Shown: positions 44,188-54,168, counted from the stretch's first letter. The stretch is DNA of 64,000 nt from Streptomyces mashuensis (GCF_014654785.1 NZ_BNBD01000003.1:429732-493731), one strand, 5' to 3'. Notes: generated by a model not told the origin, from the letters alone. Numbers and translations are program-made.

Positions 44188-45762
44188 ATGGAACCGCCGC
44201 ACCCCGCCGCCCCCGGCGCCATCACCGTCGCCCGGGCCCTCGAGCTGCCCGCCCTGCGCCGCGGCCTGCCCGAGGTGCTGACCGCCGCCGACCGGCTGCA
44301 CCGGCCCGTCCGCTGGGTGCACGCCGGCGAAGCCCCGCACATCGCGTCCCTCCTCAAGGGCGGCGAGCTCCTGCTCACCACCGGCCTCGGCCTGGGCAGC
44401 CGCCCCGCCGAACAGCGCGCCTTCGTCCGGGGCCTCGCCGAACGGGACATCGCCGCCCTCGTCGTCGAACTCGGCACCCGCCTGCCCACGCTCCCCGCCG
44501 CCGTGGTCGACACCGCCCGCTCCTGCGGGCTGCCCCTCGTCCAGCTGCACCGCGAGGTGCCGTTCGTCGCCGTCACCGAGGAGATCCACACCGAGCTCGT
44601 CAACGGCCACTACGCGCTGCTGCGCCGCGCCGAGGACGTCCACCGGCAGTGCACCGAGGCCCTCCTCGGCGGAGGCGGCGTCCCCGAGGTGCTCCACCTC
44701 TTCGCCGCCTTCGCCGGCAACCCCGTCTTCCTCCGCACCACCGAGGGCCGCCTCCTCTACGCCGCCGGGCCCGACCCCCTCCAGGTCTGCGACGGCCTGC
44801 CCGCCGCCGTGTCCGCCGGCGGCATCGTCGCCGAGGTCCCCGGCCACGGGCCCGGCCACGGCGCCGTCCGCGCCCACCTGACCGTCCTGCCCGTCAACGG
44901 CCCCCTCGCCCCCGTCCACCGCATCGCCGCCGAACGCACCGCCGGGCTCCTCGCCGTCGTCCTCCTCCAGGCCCGCCAGGAGGAGGAGCTCGCCGCCCGC
45001 GGCCGCGGCGACTTCCTCACCGGCCTCGCCGAGGGCCGCGTCGCCCCTGCCGACGCCCCCGCCCAGGCCCGCGCCCTCGGTTTCCGCCCGCCCTCCCCCG
45101 ACGCGCTGCTGCCCATGGTGATGCGCCTCGCCAACGACACCGCCCCGCCCGGCGGTTGGGCCGCCCTGGCCGACGCCGCCCACCGCGAGCTCGGCGCTGT
45201 GGGGGCGCCGGTCCTGCTCGGTGTGCGGCTGCTGGAGGGGCGCGTACCGCTCCTCGTGGGCCTCCGCGCCGCGGACGGCCGCGCGGCGGTGGCGGACCGC
45301 GTCGCCGCGGCCCTGCGCGCGGCGGCTGCGCGCTCGGGCGCGCGACCGCCGGTGGTGGTGGCGGGCTCGCCGGTGGGCTGGGACGGGGCGGGCCCGGAGC
45401 TGCGGCGCGCGGCGGAGGCCGCGGATGCGGCGCCGGGCGCCGCGGAGCGGCCGTGGCACGACGTGCGGCGGCTGGACGTGGACGTGCTGCTGTGGCGGTT
45501 GCGGTCGCACGGGGACCTGGCGGCGTTCGTGGAGCGGGTGATCGGGCCGCTGCTGCCGCACGAAGTGCTGCTGACGACGCTGGAGACGTACCTGGCCCAC
45601 GCGGGCCGCAAGGCGGAGACGGCGCGGGAGCTGCATGTGAACCGGCAGACGCTGTACGACCGCCTGGGGCGCGTCTCGCGGCTCCTGGGGGTGGATCTGG
45701 ACGACCCGGAGACGGTCCTGGGGCTGAGCCTGGCGCTGCGGGCCCGGCGGCACGTGGGGTAG
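44188..45762 (+). CDS. PucR-family transcriptional regulator
   Basis: The 524-residue regulator has an N-terminal purine-catabolism PucR domain (about 15-130, VARALELPALRRGLPEVLTA, then PLVQLHREVPFVAVTEEIH). A GGDEF-like sensor region is in the middle. The C-terminal helix-turn-helix is LLTTLETYLAHAGRKAETARELHVNRQTLYDRLGRVSRLLG, key part TARELHVNRQTLYDRL. The family controls purine, amino-acid or aromatic catabolism genes. The start lacks a ribosome site but has TAGGTT 7 bp before the ATG, so a leaderless transcript is likely. There is no catabolic operon next to it, so it may be local to the GH15 gene or remote. Confidence 0.87.
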   Translation: MEPPHPAAPGAITVARALELPALRRGLPEVLTAADRLHRPVRWVHAGEAPHIASLLKGGELLLTTGLGLGSRPAEQRAFVRGLAERDIAALVVELGTRLPTLPAAVVDTARSCGLPLVQLHREVPFVAVTEEIHTELVNGHYALLRRAEDVHRQCTEALLGGGGVPEVLHLFAAFAGNPVFLRTTEGRLLYAAGPDPLQVCDGLPAAVSAGGIVAEVPGHGPGHGAVRAHLTVLPVNGPLAPVHRIAAERTAGLLAVVLLQARQEEELAARGRGDFLTGLAEGRVAPADAPAQARALGFRPPSPDALLPMVMRLANDTAPPGGWAALADAAHRELGAVGAPVLLGVRLLEGRVPLLVGLRAADGRAAVADRVAAALRAAAARSGARPPVVVAGSPVGWDGAGPELRRAAEAADAAPGAAERPWHDVRRLDVDVLLWRLRSHGDLAAFVERVIGPLLPHEVLLTTLETYLAHAGRKAETARELHVNRQTLYDRLGRVSRLLGVDLDDPETVLGLSLALRARRHVG

Positions 45763-45772
45763 CCGCCGGCCG

Positions 45773-46900
45773 TCACTCGCCGTCGGGGGACGTGAGCTCG
45801 TCGTAGACCGCCAGGACGTGGGCCACGGCGTCGTCCGGCGTGGGCCAGGCGGCCGACTGGGCCCGGCCGGCCTCTGTCAGGCGTTCGCAGCGCAAGGGGT
45901 CGTGGAGGAGCCGGAGTACGGCATGGGCCAGGGCCTCTCCGTCGTCCGGGGGGACCAGTTCGGCTGCCTCGCCGACCATGTCGGGAACGCCGCCGACTGC
46001 CGCCGCCACCAGGGGGATGCCCGCGCAGAGGGCCTCGTGGACGAGCACGGGGCGGCCCTCGCGGCAGTGGGGCAGCACGGCGACGTCCGCCGCCGCCAGC
46101 AGCTCGGGGACGTCGTCCCGGCGCCCCACCAGCTGAACGGGAAGGTTCTCCTCTTCGATGCGCCGTTGCAGCGACGGCCGTTGGCTGCCCTCCCCCGCGA
46201 CGACCAGCAGGGGTTCCGGGTCCTCGTCGCGCCATACGCGGGCGGCGTCCAGGAGGGAGTCGTAGCCCTGGCCCGGTTCGAGGCGGCCGACGGTGAGGAG
46301 CAACGGGCGGGCGACCGCGCCCAGTTCGGCGCGGGTCTTGTACCGGGCGTACTCGTCGTCGTCCCGGGGCGCGCCGCGGGGTGAGGGCAGGGCCGGGGAG
46401 GCCAGGCGGGCGTCGCGGGCGCCGCGGCGGCGGGCGGTGTCGACGAGGTCGGAGGAGGCGCCGAGGACGACCGCGGCGGCGCGGGCCGCGTGCCGCTCCA
46501 TCAGCCGCACCAGGTGGGCGCGGGCGCCTCGCGCCCGTACGCGCGCGTGCCAGGTGACGACGAGCGGCGTGGGCCGGCCGCGCAGGGCGAGCGCGGCGAG
46601 GGAACCGGCGCGGGGGCCGTGGGCGTGCACCACGTCGGCGCCCTCGCTGGCGGCGCGGATGCTCGCGACGGCCAGGGCGTTGGGCCCGCTGTGCAGGGGC
46701 ACGAACGACGCGCCGCCGGCGGTGAATTCGTAGGCGTCCTCCGTCGCGCAGGGCGCGACCACGGTGACCGCCAGGCCGTGCGCCACCAGGCCGTCCGCCA
46801 GCGACCTCACGTGCGCGCCACTGCCTCCGCCGCCGTTGCCCAGGACCTGGACGGTGTGCAGGGGGGAGGGCCCGTGCGAGGTGCCGGGTGAGGTGCTCAC
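45773..46900 (-). CDS. GT4-family glycosyltransferase
   Basis: The 375-residue GT-B enzyme begins near HTVQVLGNGGGGSGAHVRSLADGL, with the Gly-rich loop of GT4. The donor-binding half has LLLTVGRLEPGQGYDSLL and the Ex7E motif EGRPVLVHE (about 285-293). An unusual feature is the HSGPNALAVASIRAASEGADVVHAHGPR acceptor-side loop. The GTG at 46900 follows AGGAG at 10 nt. It is convergent with the PucR gene, 11 bp apart, and lies downstream of the small MraY-like gene on the same strand with a 133-bp gap. The pair may act on a polyprenyl-linked glycan. Confidence 0.85.
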   Translation of the reverse strand: MSTSPGTSHGPSPLHTVQVLGNGGGGSGAHVRSLADGLVAHGLAVTVVAPCATEDAYEFTAGGASFVPLHSGPNALAVASIRAASEGADVVHAHGPRAGSLAALALRGRPTPLVVTWHARVRARGARAHLVRLMERHAARAAAVVLGASSDLVDTARRRGARDARLASPALPSPRGAPRDDDEYARYKTRAELGAVARPLLLTVGRLEPGQGYDSLLDAARVWRDEDPEPLLVVAGEGSQRPSLQRRIEEENLPVQLVGRRDDVPELLAAADVAVLPHCREGRPVLVHEALCAGIPLVAAAVGGVPDMVGEAAELVPPDDGEALAHAVLRLLHDPLRCERLTEAGRAQSAAWPTPDDAVAHVLAVYDELTSPDGE

Positions 46901-46989
46901 GCGGGGGAAGCTCCTGTGTCGACGTCGGTGGGCGTTCGGCGAGGTGCTGAGCCCAGGATGCCAGCACCCGCCGCCCGCCCGGCACCACC

Positions 46990-47010
46990 GGGACGGGGCC
47001 GGCCCGTCCC
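46990..47010 (-). terminator. hairpin between MraY-like and GT4 genes
   Basis: GGGACGGG (46990-46997) pairs with CCCGTCCC (47003-47010) around a 5-nt loop. It follows the MraY-like gene by 24 bp on the minus strand and may end that transcript. Confidence 0.45.
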
Positions 47011-47033
47011 ACCTCGCCCGTAGATCCCCGGAT

Positions 47034-47813
47034 TCACCCGCTTTGGGGATTCCTGGCCTCTTCGGCCAGCGCCACGGCGAGCAGCACGGCGGTGTGCGCC
47101 AGCAGCCCCGCACGGCCGTTGGCGGCCACGACGGCCAGCCCCAGGCCCGCGCCCAGGGCGTGGGCGCCGGTGTCCCCGAGCATGGTGCGCTGCCGCACGT
47201 CGTCGGGAAGAACAGCGGCCGCAGCGCCCGTACAGGCCGCGGCAACCGGCCCCCGCGCCATCCCGCCCGCGCCCAGGGCGAGAACAGCGCCGCCCGCACG
47301 CCCCGGCCGCACGTCGAGCACGTTCACGGCATGAGCGGACCCGGCAATGACCACGGCGGCGAGCAACCGGTCGGCCGGCCGCTCCTTCAGCACCACCCCG
47401 GCGGCCAGGGCAGCGGCCCCCACGCCCACCAGCTTCACGGCACCGGTGGTCAACTCCCCCTGCCGCAGCGCCCCGAGATGGGCCCGGAAGCCACGCCGAG
47501 GGTCACGGGCACCCACCACGTCGTCGTACGCCCCGCACGCGGCGGCGGCGAGCACACCGGCGACAGCACCGGCCCGCTGCCGCCCCGGCAGACGGGGCAC
47601 CACCGCCAGCGCGGCGGCCGTACCCAGGGCAACAGCGGGCCCGGCGCACAGATCCACGGTCCGCCCGGCCCGGTTCCGCCGCTCCCCCAGCCGGGCGCCC
47701 CCACGGCGCACCCGCCGCAGGCCCTCGTACACCCCACGCGTGACGGTCACGCCGACCAGCAATTCCCTGAGCAAGCCGCCCTCCCTGAAGACACGGGGAA
47801 ACGATCTTGCCAT
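47034..47813 (-). CDS. small MraY/WecA-like polyprenyl-phosphate glycosyltransferase
   Basis: The 259-residue, multi-helix membrane protein keeps landmarks of the MraY/WecA phospho-sugar transferases: GAYDDVVGARD (Asp pair), NVLDVRPGRAGG in place of NxxDGLDG, and GDTGAHALGAGLGL near the end. It is about 100 residues shorter than the family norm and lacks some helices. Either it is a reduced member or a divergent paralogue that transfers a sugar phosphate to an undecaprenyl carrier. I give the ATG at 47813. A TTG at 47774 has GGGAGG 5 nt upstream and is a strong alternative, which would remove 13 residues. It is located right after recN on the same strand. Confidence 0.7.
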   Translation of the reverse strand: MARSFPRVFREGGLLRELLVGVTVTRGVYEGLRRVRRGGARLGERRNRAGRTVDLCAGPAVALGTAAALAVVPRLPGRQRAGAVAGVLAAAACGAYDDVVGARDPRRGFRAHLGALRQGELTTGAVKLVGVGAAALAAGVVLKERPADRLLAAVVIAGSAHAVNVLDVRPGRAGGAVLALGAGGMARGPVAAACTGAAAAVLPDDVRQRTMLGDTGAHALGAGLGLAVVAANGRAGLLAHTAVLLAVALAEEARNPQSG

Positions 47814-47826
47814 CCGCGCGGGCCGC

Positions 47827-49575
47827 CTACGGCCGGGCCCCCCGCAGCAATTCCTCCGCGTGGGCCCGCGCCAGCTCCGAGTCCTCCTGCCCGGCCAGCA
47901 TCCGCGAGAGCTCCCGCACCCGGTCCTCGCCCTCCATCACGCGCACCCCGCTCCGCGTGACGGACCCCTCGTGCGTCTTCTCCACCACCAGGTGCCGGTC
48001 GGCGAACGCCGCCACCTGCGGCAGGTGGGTCACCACCACGACCTGCGCGGACCGCGCCAGCCGGGCGAGCCGGCGTCCCACCTCGACGGCGGCCTTGCCG
48101 CCGACACCGGCGTCGACCTCGTCGAAGAGGTAGGTCGGCACCGGGTCGGAGCCGGCGAAGACGACCTCGACGGCCAGCATGACGCGCGAGAGCTCACCGC
48201 CGGAGGCACCCTTGGCGATGGGCCGGGGCGTCGCCCCGGGATGCGACGCGAGCAGCAGCTCGACCTCGTCCGCGCCGTGCGGCCCGTACGCGACCGGCCG
48301 CCCACCGACGTCGATACCGGCGGCGGCGTCGGCCACCTCGTTCTGCCGGACGGCGAACGACACGCGCGCGTGCGGCATGGCGAGCTCCGCCAGTTCGGCG
48401 GTGACGGCGTCGGCGAAGCGCCGGGCGGCCTCGGTGCGGGCGCCGCTCAGTTCCTCGGCCAGCGCGCCCAGTTCGGCGCGCAGCGCGTCGCGTTCGGCGG
48501 TGAGCTCGCCGATGCGGTCGTCGTCGCCGTCCAGCTCGGTGAGCCGGGCGGCGGCGGACTCGGCCCAGGCGAGGACGCCGGCGACGCCGTCGCCGGACGC
48601 GTCGTACTTGCGGACGAGGTGCGCGAGCACCGCCCGGCGTTCCTCGACGGCGGCGAGGCGCCGCGGGTCGGCGTCGAGGTCGCCGGCGTACCCGGCGAGC
48701 TCGCCTGCCACGTCGGCCAGCAGGATGCCGACCTCGCCGATGCGGTCCGCGAGCGCGGCCAGCGCGGGGTCGTGGGACCGTACGGCCTCCAGCGCGCGGG
48801 CGGCGCCGGCCACGAGGGTGCGGGCGTCGACGCCCTCGGGGTCCTCCGGGTCGCCGGCGAGCGCGGCGTGCGCGGCGGTGGCCGCGGACGACAGGGCCTC
48901 GGCGTGGCCGAGCCGCTCGGCCTCGGTGGTCAGCTCGGTGTCCTCGCCGGCCACCGGCGCGGCCGCGGCGACCTCGTCGAGGCCGAACCGCAGCAGGTCG
49001 GCCTCCTGGGCGCGTTCCCGGGCGCGCGTGGTGAGCTCGGTGAGCTCGGCGGAGACCGCGCGCAGCCGGCGGTAGGCGTCGGTGTACTTGGCGAGCGGCA
49101 CGGCCACCGCGTCACCGGCGTAGCGGTCGAGGGCCTGGCGCTGCCGGGCGGGGCGCAGCAGCCCCTGCTGGTCGGTCTGGCCGTGGACGGCCACCAGGTC
49201 GTCGGCGAGCTCGCCGAGGAGGCCGACGGGGACGCCGCGGCCGCCCAGGTGGGCGCGGGAGCGTCCTTCCGCGGAGAGGGTGCGGCTGACGAGCAGGGTG
49301 CCGTCGTCGAGCTCGGCGCCGGCCTCCTCGGCCCGCAGGGCCACGGGTGAGCCGGGCGCGACGGCGAGCCGGCCCTCGACCACGGCGGCCTTGGCCCCGG
49401 CGCGTACCAGGGCGGGGTCGGCGCGCCCGCCGAGCAGCAGCCCGAGGCTGGTGACGACCATGGTCTTGCCGGCGCCGGTCTCGCCGGTCACCGCGGTGAA
49501 ACCGGGCGACAGCTCGACCACCGCGTCGTCGATGACGCCCAAGGACCGGATCCGCATCTCCTCCAACACGGACAT
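47827..49575 (-). CDS. recN: DNA repair protein RecN
   Basis: The 582-residue SMC-like ATPase acts in double-strand-break repair. Walker A is GETGAGKTMVV at about 32-42. Two coiled-coil arms run from about 155 to 360. The signature SGGELSRVMLAVEVVF (about 470) and Walker B FDEVDAGVGG lie at the end. I chose the ATG at 49575; the upstream ATG at 49581 and the ATG four codons later (MRIRSLG) are alternatives. A LexA box like the one at dnaE2 was not found in its short upstream region. The gene is divergent from the S41 peptidase gene. The next gene begins 14 bp after its stop. Confidence 0.93.
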   Translation of the reverse strand: MSVLEEMRIRSLGVIDDAVVELSPGFTAVTGETGAGKTMVVTSLGLLLGGRADPALVRAGAKAAVVEGRLAVAPGSPVALRAEEAGAELDDGTLLVSRTLSAEGRSRAHLGGRGVPVGLLGELADDLVAVHGQTDQQGLLRPARQRQALDRYAGDAVAVPLAKYTDAYRRLRAVSAELTELTTRARERAQEADLLRFGLDEVAAAAPVAGEDTELTTEAERLGHAEALSSAATAAHAALAGDPEDPEGVDARTLVAGAARALEAVRSHDPALAALADRIGEVGILLADVAGELAGYAGDLDADPRRLAAVEERRAVLAHLVRKYDASGDGVAGVLAWAESAAARLTELDGDDDRIGELTAERDALRAELGALAEELSGARTEAARRFADAVTAELAELAMPHARVSFAVRQNEVADAAAGIDVGGRPVAYGPHGADEVELLLASHPGATPRPIAKGASGGELSRVMLAVEVVFAGSDPVPTYLFDEVDAGVGGKAAVEVGRRLARLARSAQVVVVTHLPQVAAFADRHLVVEKTHEGSVTRSGVRVMEGEDRVRELSRMLAGQEDSELARAHAEELLRGARP

Positions 49576-49621
49576 GACCATACGAGGTTCCCGGCCCGGC
49601 TCGCGACGGCCTCCCCCACCC

Positions 49622-49649
49622 CCGGCCCTGGGGATGGCCCCAGGGCCGG
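49622..49649. promoter_or_regulatory. perfect 12-bp inverted repeat in the recN/S41 divergent region
   Basis: CCGGCCCTGGGG (49622-49633) pairs with CCCCAGGGCCGG (49638-49649) around ATGG. It is 47 bp upstream of recN and 54 bp upstream of the S41 start, so it could be an operator for both or a leader hairpin. Confidence 0.5.
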
Positions 49650-49702
49650 CCGGGGTGGCCGCCCCATCGCGGCCGGGGGCCTTGCGGGGCCAGGCTTTAC
49701 AC

Positions 49703-51136
49703 ATGATCGAACGAGTCCGCGGCCGGCGCGCCGCCACGTTTCTGTTCGCCACGACGGTCGCCCTCGTCACCGCCGCGGGGCCGGCGGTGGCCACCGGCCC
49801 GCCTCGTGCCCCGCTCGACGGGACGTGGCGGATGGACGGCTACGGCACGCTCGTGTCCATCGGGGGCGGCCGGCTGGTCACGTACGACACGACGGGCGTG
49901 AGCTGCTTGAAGGGGCTGCGGGACGCCCCTGCGGTGGAGGGGGCGCCCGGTACGTTCCGGCAGGGCGACGACGCGGCCGTCCGTGTGGAGCTGCGCGGCC
50001 GGGACCGGGCGGTGCTGTCGTTCGACGACAACGTGGGGCACCGGTCGCTGCGCCGCATCGCGTCGCTGCCCGCGGCGTGCGGCGAGGAGCCGGCGCCGGG
50101 CAGGGTGGGGAGGGCGGAGAACCTGCGGGTCTTCGACGTGTTCTGGCAGACGTACGCGGAGAACTACCCGTTCTTCGCGGCCAAGCACGTCGACTGGGAC
50201 GCGGTGCGGGAGCGGTACCGGCCGCGGGCCGCGGCGGCGGCCACGGAGGACGAGCTGTTCGCGGTGCTGCAGCAGATGATCGAGCCGCTGCACGACGGGC
50301 ACACGGGCATTCTGAACGCGGGCGTCACCCCGCCCCGGCACTTCGGCGGGCACCGTCCGGACGTGCCCACGCCGTCCCGCGACGACCTGGCGCGGCTGGA
50401 GAAGGCCGTGACGGCGGCGAGCGGGGTGCCGGCGGAGAAGTGGCGGCGGTGGGGCGGGGAGCACGCCGCGGTGGCGTACGCCCGGCTGCCCGACGGCACC
50501 GGCCTGCTGCGGGTCACCGGTTTCCAGAACTTCACGGGCCGGGGCTTCGACGCGGACCGGGCGCTGCTGGACGGCGCCCTCGACGAGGTGTTCGGTCCCC
50601 TGGCGGCCGGGCGGCGCGGGCTCGTCCTGGACCTGCGCGTGAACGGCGGGGGTTCGGACCGGCTGGCGCTGCACGTGGCCGGCCGGCTGACGGACCGGCC
50701 CTACGTCGCCTACCTCAAGCACGCCCGCAACGACCCGGCGGACCCGCGGCGCTTCACGCGCGCCGAGCCGGTGCGGGTCACCCCGCACCACGGGCCGGTG
50801 CACACGGGGCCGCTGGCCGTGCTGACGGGCCCGCTGACGGTCAGCGCGGGCGAGACCCTCACGCAGGCCCTCACGGGCCGCCCGTACCCGACGGCCCGCA
50901 TCGGCGAGAACACCTACGGGATCTTCTCGGACACCCTCGACCGGGTGCTGCCCAACGGCTGGACGTTCACCCTCCCGAACGAGGAGTACCTGAGCGCGGC
51001 CGACGGCAGGACGACGTACGACGGCACGGGCGTACCGCCCACCGACCGCCGGCCGGTGTTCCGGCCGGCGGACCTGGCCCAGGGCCGGGACCCGGCCCTG
51101 ACGGCGGCGAGGAGGTGGCTGAGCACCGCCGGCTAG
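49703..51136 (+). CDS. secreted S41 family peptidase
   Basis: The 477-residue protein has a Sec signal peptide (MIERVRGRRAATFLFATTVALV, cleaved near ATG-31). A beta-rich N-terminal domain of about 100 residues is followed by the S41 catalytic domain (about 230-460): LDLRVNGGGSDRLALHVAG and the nucleophile region LTVSAGETL at about 380-388. The position of Lys typical for CtpA is occupied by Arg, so it looks like a tricorn/IRBP-type S41 member. PDZ is not evident. It probably cleaves the C-termini of exported proteins. The ATG lacks a strong ribosome site. It is convergent with NAD kinase at 7 bp. Confidence 0.85.
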   Translation: MIERVRGRRAATFLFATTVALVTAAGPAVATGPPRAPLDGTWRMDGYGTLVSIGGGRLVTYDTTGVSCLKGLRDAPAVEGAPGTFRQGDDAAVRVELRGRDRAVLSFDDNVGHRSLRRIASLPAACGEEPAPGRVGRAENLRVFDVFWQTYAENYPFFAAKHVDWDAVRERYRPRAAAAATEDELFAVLQQMIEPLHDGHTGILNAGVTPPRHFGGHRPDVPTPSRDDLARLEKAVTAASGVPAEKWRRWGGEHAAVAYARLPDGTGLLRVTGFQNFTGRGFDADRALLDGALDEVFGPLAAGRRGLVLDLRVNGGGSDRLALHVAGRLTDRPYVAYLKHARNDPADPRRFTRAEPVRVTPHHGPVHTGPLAVLTGPLTVSAGETLTQALTGRPYPTARIGENTYGIFSDTLDRVLPNGWTFTLPNEEYLSAADGRTTYDGTGVPPTDRRPVFRPADLAQGRDPALTAARRWLSTAG

Positions 51137-51142
51137 TACGGT

Positions 51143-52071
51143 CTAGTGCGGCGCCCCGCGCCACCCCGCGACCGGCAGCGCGAACTTGGCCACCAGCCGG
51201 TCCGTGAACGACGCGTGGTGCAGCCGCGCCAGCCGTACCGGCACCGCGCCGCGCCGCACCTCCACGCGGGCCCCGGCCGGCAGTTCCACCGTGCGCCGGC
51301 CGTCGCACCACAGCACGCCGTTGGGCGTCTCCGGCTGCACCTCCACGGCCAGCACCGAGTCGGGGGCGGTCACCAGCGGCTTGGCGAACAGCGCGTGCGC
51401 GCTGATCGGCACCATCAGCAGCGCCTCGACCTCCGGCCACACCACGGGGCCGCCCGCCGAGAACGCGTAGGCCGTGGAGCCGGTCGGCGTCGCGCACACC
51501 ACGCCGTCGCCGCCGAAGCGGGAGACGGGCCGACCGTCGACCTCGGTGACGACCTCCAGCATGCGCTCGCGCGCGGCCTTCTCCACCGACGCCTCGTTCA
51601 GCGCCCAGTCGCGGTGCACGACGTGCCCGTCGGTGCGCACCAGGACGTCGAGGGTCATACGCTCCTCGACCTCGTAGGCGCGGGTGACGACGCGGTCGAC
51701 GACCTTGTCGAGGTCGTCGCGCTCGGCCTCGGCCAGGAAGCCGACGCGGCCGAGGTTGACGCCGAGCATGGGCACGCCGGAGCGGCGGGCGAACTCGGCG
51801 CCGCGCAGCAGCGTGCCGTCACCGCCGAGCACCACCAGCAGCTCGCAGTGGTCGAGTACGTCGGCCGTGGCGGGCCCGGCGTGGACGCGTTCGACGGCGT
51901 CCGGCAGCGGCAGGTCCGCGGCCTCCTCGGCCAGCACGCGTACCCCGATGCCGCAGCGCAGCAGGCCCTGCACCACGAGTTCGGCGCTGCGCACCGCGGC
52001 CGGCCGGCCGGTGTGCGCGAGCAGGAAGACGGTGCGTCCGGCCGGTACTGCCTGTGGTGCTTCTGAAGTGG

Positions 52072-52075
<4 letters not shown>
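51143..52075 (-). CDS. ppnK: NAD kinase
   Basis: The 310-residue enzyme phosphorylates NAD to NADP. The GGDGTLLRGAEF motif (about 78-89) is the nucleotide-binding signature, ALNEASVEK follows, and TPTGSTAYAFSAGGP (about 190) is the second conserved block. The TTG start overlaps the tlyA stop (TTGA) and has GGAGGGG 5 nt upstream. The tlyA-ppnK-recN order is conserved in actinobacteria, although here the S41 gene separates ppnK and recN. Confidence 0.95.
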
Positions 52076-52884
<809 letters not shown>

Positions 52885-52891
52885 GTGCGGT

Positions 52892-53176
52892 TCAGCTCCT
52901 GTGGTCGTACGGACGCGGAGGGCCTTGCGGCCCGGGGCGCTGGTCGAGCGCGCCGAGCGCGTCGCGCAGCCCCTGGTGTACATCCTCGTACACCTCGGGG
53001 TGGCCGCCGACGTCGAGGTCGTCGGCGTCGGCGAGCCGGGCCAGGGCGGCGTCGACGGCGTCATGACCGGTGGGGGCGCGCTCCACGCCGAGCGGGCGGG
53101 GGCCGGCGGGCTGCGAGGTGTCCGTGGCGGGCTCGGGGACCTCGGGCGGGGCGTCCTCGGGCATGGCTTCGCTCAT
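52892..53176 (-). CDS. small acidic hypothetical protein before tlyA
   Basis: The 94-residue protein is very acidic and Pro/Ala-rich at the start (MSEAMPEDAPPEVPEPATD). A helical middle, AVDAALARLADADDLDVGGHPEVYEDVHQGLRDALGALDQ, resembles a small coiled segment conserved in Streptomyces. A similar short ORF often precedes tlyA in this genus. It has 7 bp to tlyA and is probably co-transcribed. Its function is unknown. Confidence 0.72.
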   Translation of the reverse strand: MSEAMPEDAPPEVPEPATDTSQPAGPRPLGVERAPTGHDAVDAALARLADADDLDVGGHPEVYEDVHQGLRDALGALDQRPGPQGPPRPYDHRS

Positions 53177-53240
53177 GGTTCCGACGCTACCCCGGAACGC
53201 GTCCTTGGCCTTACGTTCCCGCGCGGGTGGGGTACCGTCC

Positions 53241-53594
53241 ATGCCGATGGCGACGATCGAGGAGTGCCTGGGGGCACTGGACCGGCTGGCGGAGAACCTC
53301 GCGGAGGCGAGCGACGGCGTCCGCCGCGCCGCCGCGCTCGACCGCTCGCTGAGCTGCCATGTGAAGGACCTGGACGTCACCTTCACGGGGCATCTGCGCG
53401 AGGGCCACCTCAAGGAGGTCCGTACGCTGCCGGGTGCGCCGGAGCAGCGGGCGGAGATCGCGCTGGAGATGGCCGGGGACGACCTGGTGGCGCTGGTGGA
53501 CGGCAGGCTGGACTTCGCCCGGGCGTGGGCGAGTGGCCGGGTCCGGCTGAAGGCGTCGCTGCGGGACGTGCTGCGGCTGCGCTCGATCCTCTGA
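53241..53594 (+). CDS. SCP2-like sterol-carrier domain protein
   Basis: The 117-residue protein matches the SCP2/alkyl-sulphatase C-terminal fold. A helix (MATIEECLGALDRLAENLAEASDGV) is followed by strands DVTFTGHLREGHLKEVRT and the lipid-pocket region IALEMAGDDLVALVDGRLDFARAWASGRVRLKASLRDVLRL. Such proteins bind hydrophobic ligands or are fused to transferases. The ATG at 53241 is chosen over 53247 because of a GTGGGG 8 nt upstream. It is divergent from the tlyA group and convergent with the VOC protein gene. Confidence 0.8.
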   Translation: MPMATIEECLGALDRLAENLAEASDGVRRAAALDRSLSCHVKDLDVTFTGHLREGHLKEVRTLPGAPEQRAEIALEMAGDDLVALVDGRLDFARAWASGRVRLKASLRDVLRLRSIL

Positions 53595-53626
53595 CTCCGG
53601 TGACTCCGGTCCGCGTCCCGCGGGGC

Positions 53627-54076
53627 TCACGCGACGCAGAACTCGTTGCCCTCCGGATCGGTCATGATCACGTGGTCGGTGCCGGGTTCGCGGACGGCGC
53701 GCACCCGTGTGGCGCCGAGCTTCTCCAGGCGCGCCACCAGCTCGTCCCGTCCCTCCGGCCCGGCGTGCAGGTCGAGGTGGAGGCGGTTCTTGCCCTGCTT
53801 CGGCTCGGGCACGGCCAGGAAGAGGACGCGCCGGCCGAGCCCGGTGCCGGTGGTGTCGTCCACCGGGTCGTCGGGGTGGCGTACGGCGGCGGCGTGCCGC
53901 CACGCCTTGCGGCCGTCGACGGTGGTCCAGGCGTCGTCGCCGACGGCGCCGGCGGCCAGCAGCCGGTCGATGAGCGCGCTGTGGTCCTCGCGCACGTACT
54001 CCAGGGCCCCGGCCCAGAACCGGGCGAGGGCGACGGGATCGGCGCAGTCGACGACGAGCTTCCAGTGCACGGCCAT
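53627..54076 (-). CDS. VOC (glyoxalase/bleomycin resistance) family protein
   Basis: The 149-residue protein has the two-babbb vicinal-oxygen-chelate fold: MAVHWKLVVDCADPVALARFWAGALEY, then FLAVPEPKQGKNRLHLDLHAG and a second-half ending in DHVIMTDPEGNEFCVA. The likely metal ligands are His5, His of HLDLH and the late Glu. It could be a glyoxalase-like enzyme or a ligand-binding protein. The ATG follows GGAGGT with about 6 nt. It is 92 bp from the iron-transport operon on the same strand but has no evident functional link. Confidence 0.85.
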   Translation of the reverse strand: MAVHWKLVVDCADPVALARFWAGALEYVREDHSALIDRLLAAGAVGDDAWTTVDGRKAWRHAAAVRHPDDPVDDTTGTGLGRRVLFLAVPEPKQGKNRLHLDLHAGPEGRDELVARLEKLGATRVRAVREPGTDHVIMTDPEGNEFCVA

Positions 54077-54168
54077 GGGGACCTCCGCGGCAGCAGGGGG
54101 ACTCCCTGCCGGTCCCCGTGACCGCAACGTACCGGCTGCCACTGACAACGGCCGCCGGGCGCCGTCTC

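Noticed and set aside
49576..49702. LexA box for recN
   Set aside because: No CGAAC-N4-GTTCG-like sequence is present between recN and the S41 gene.
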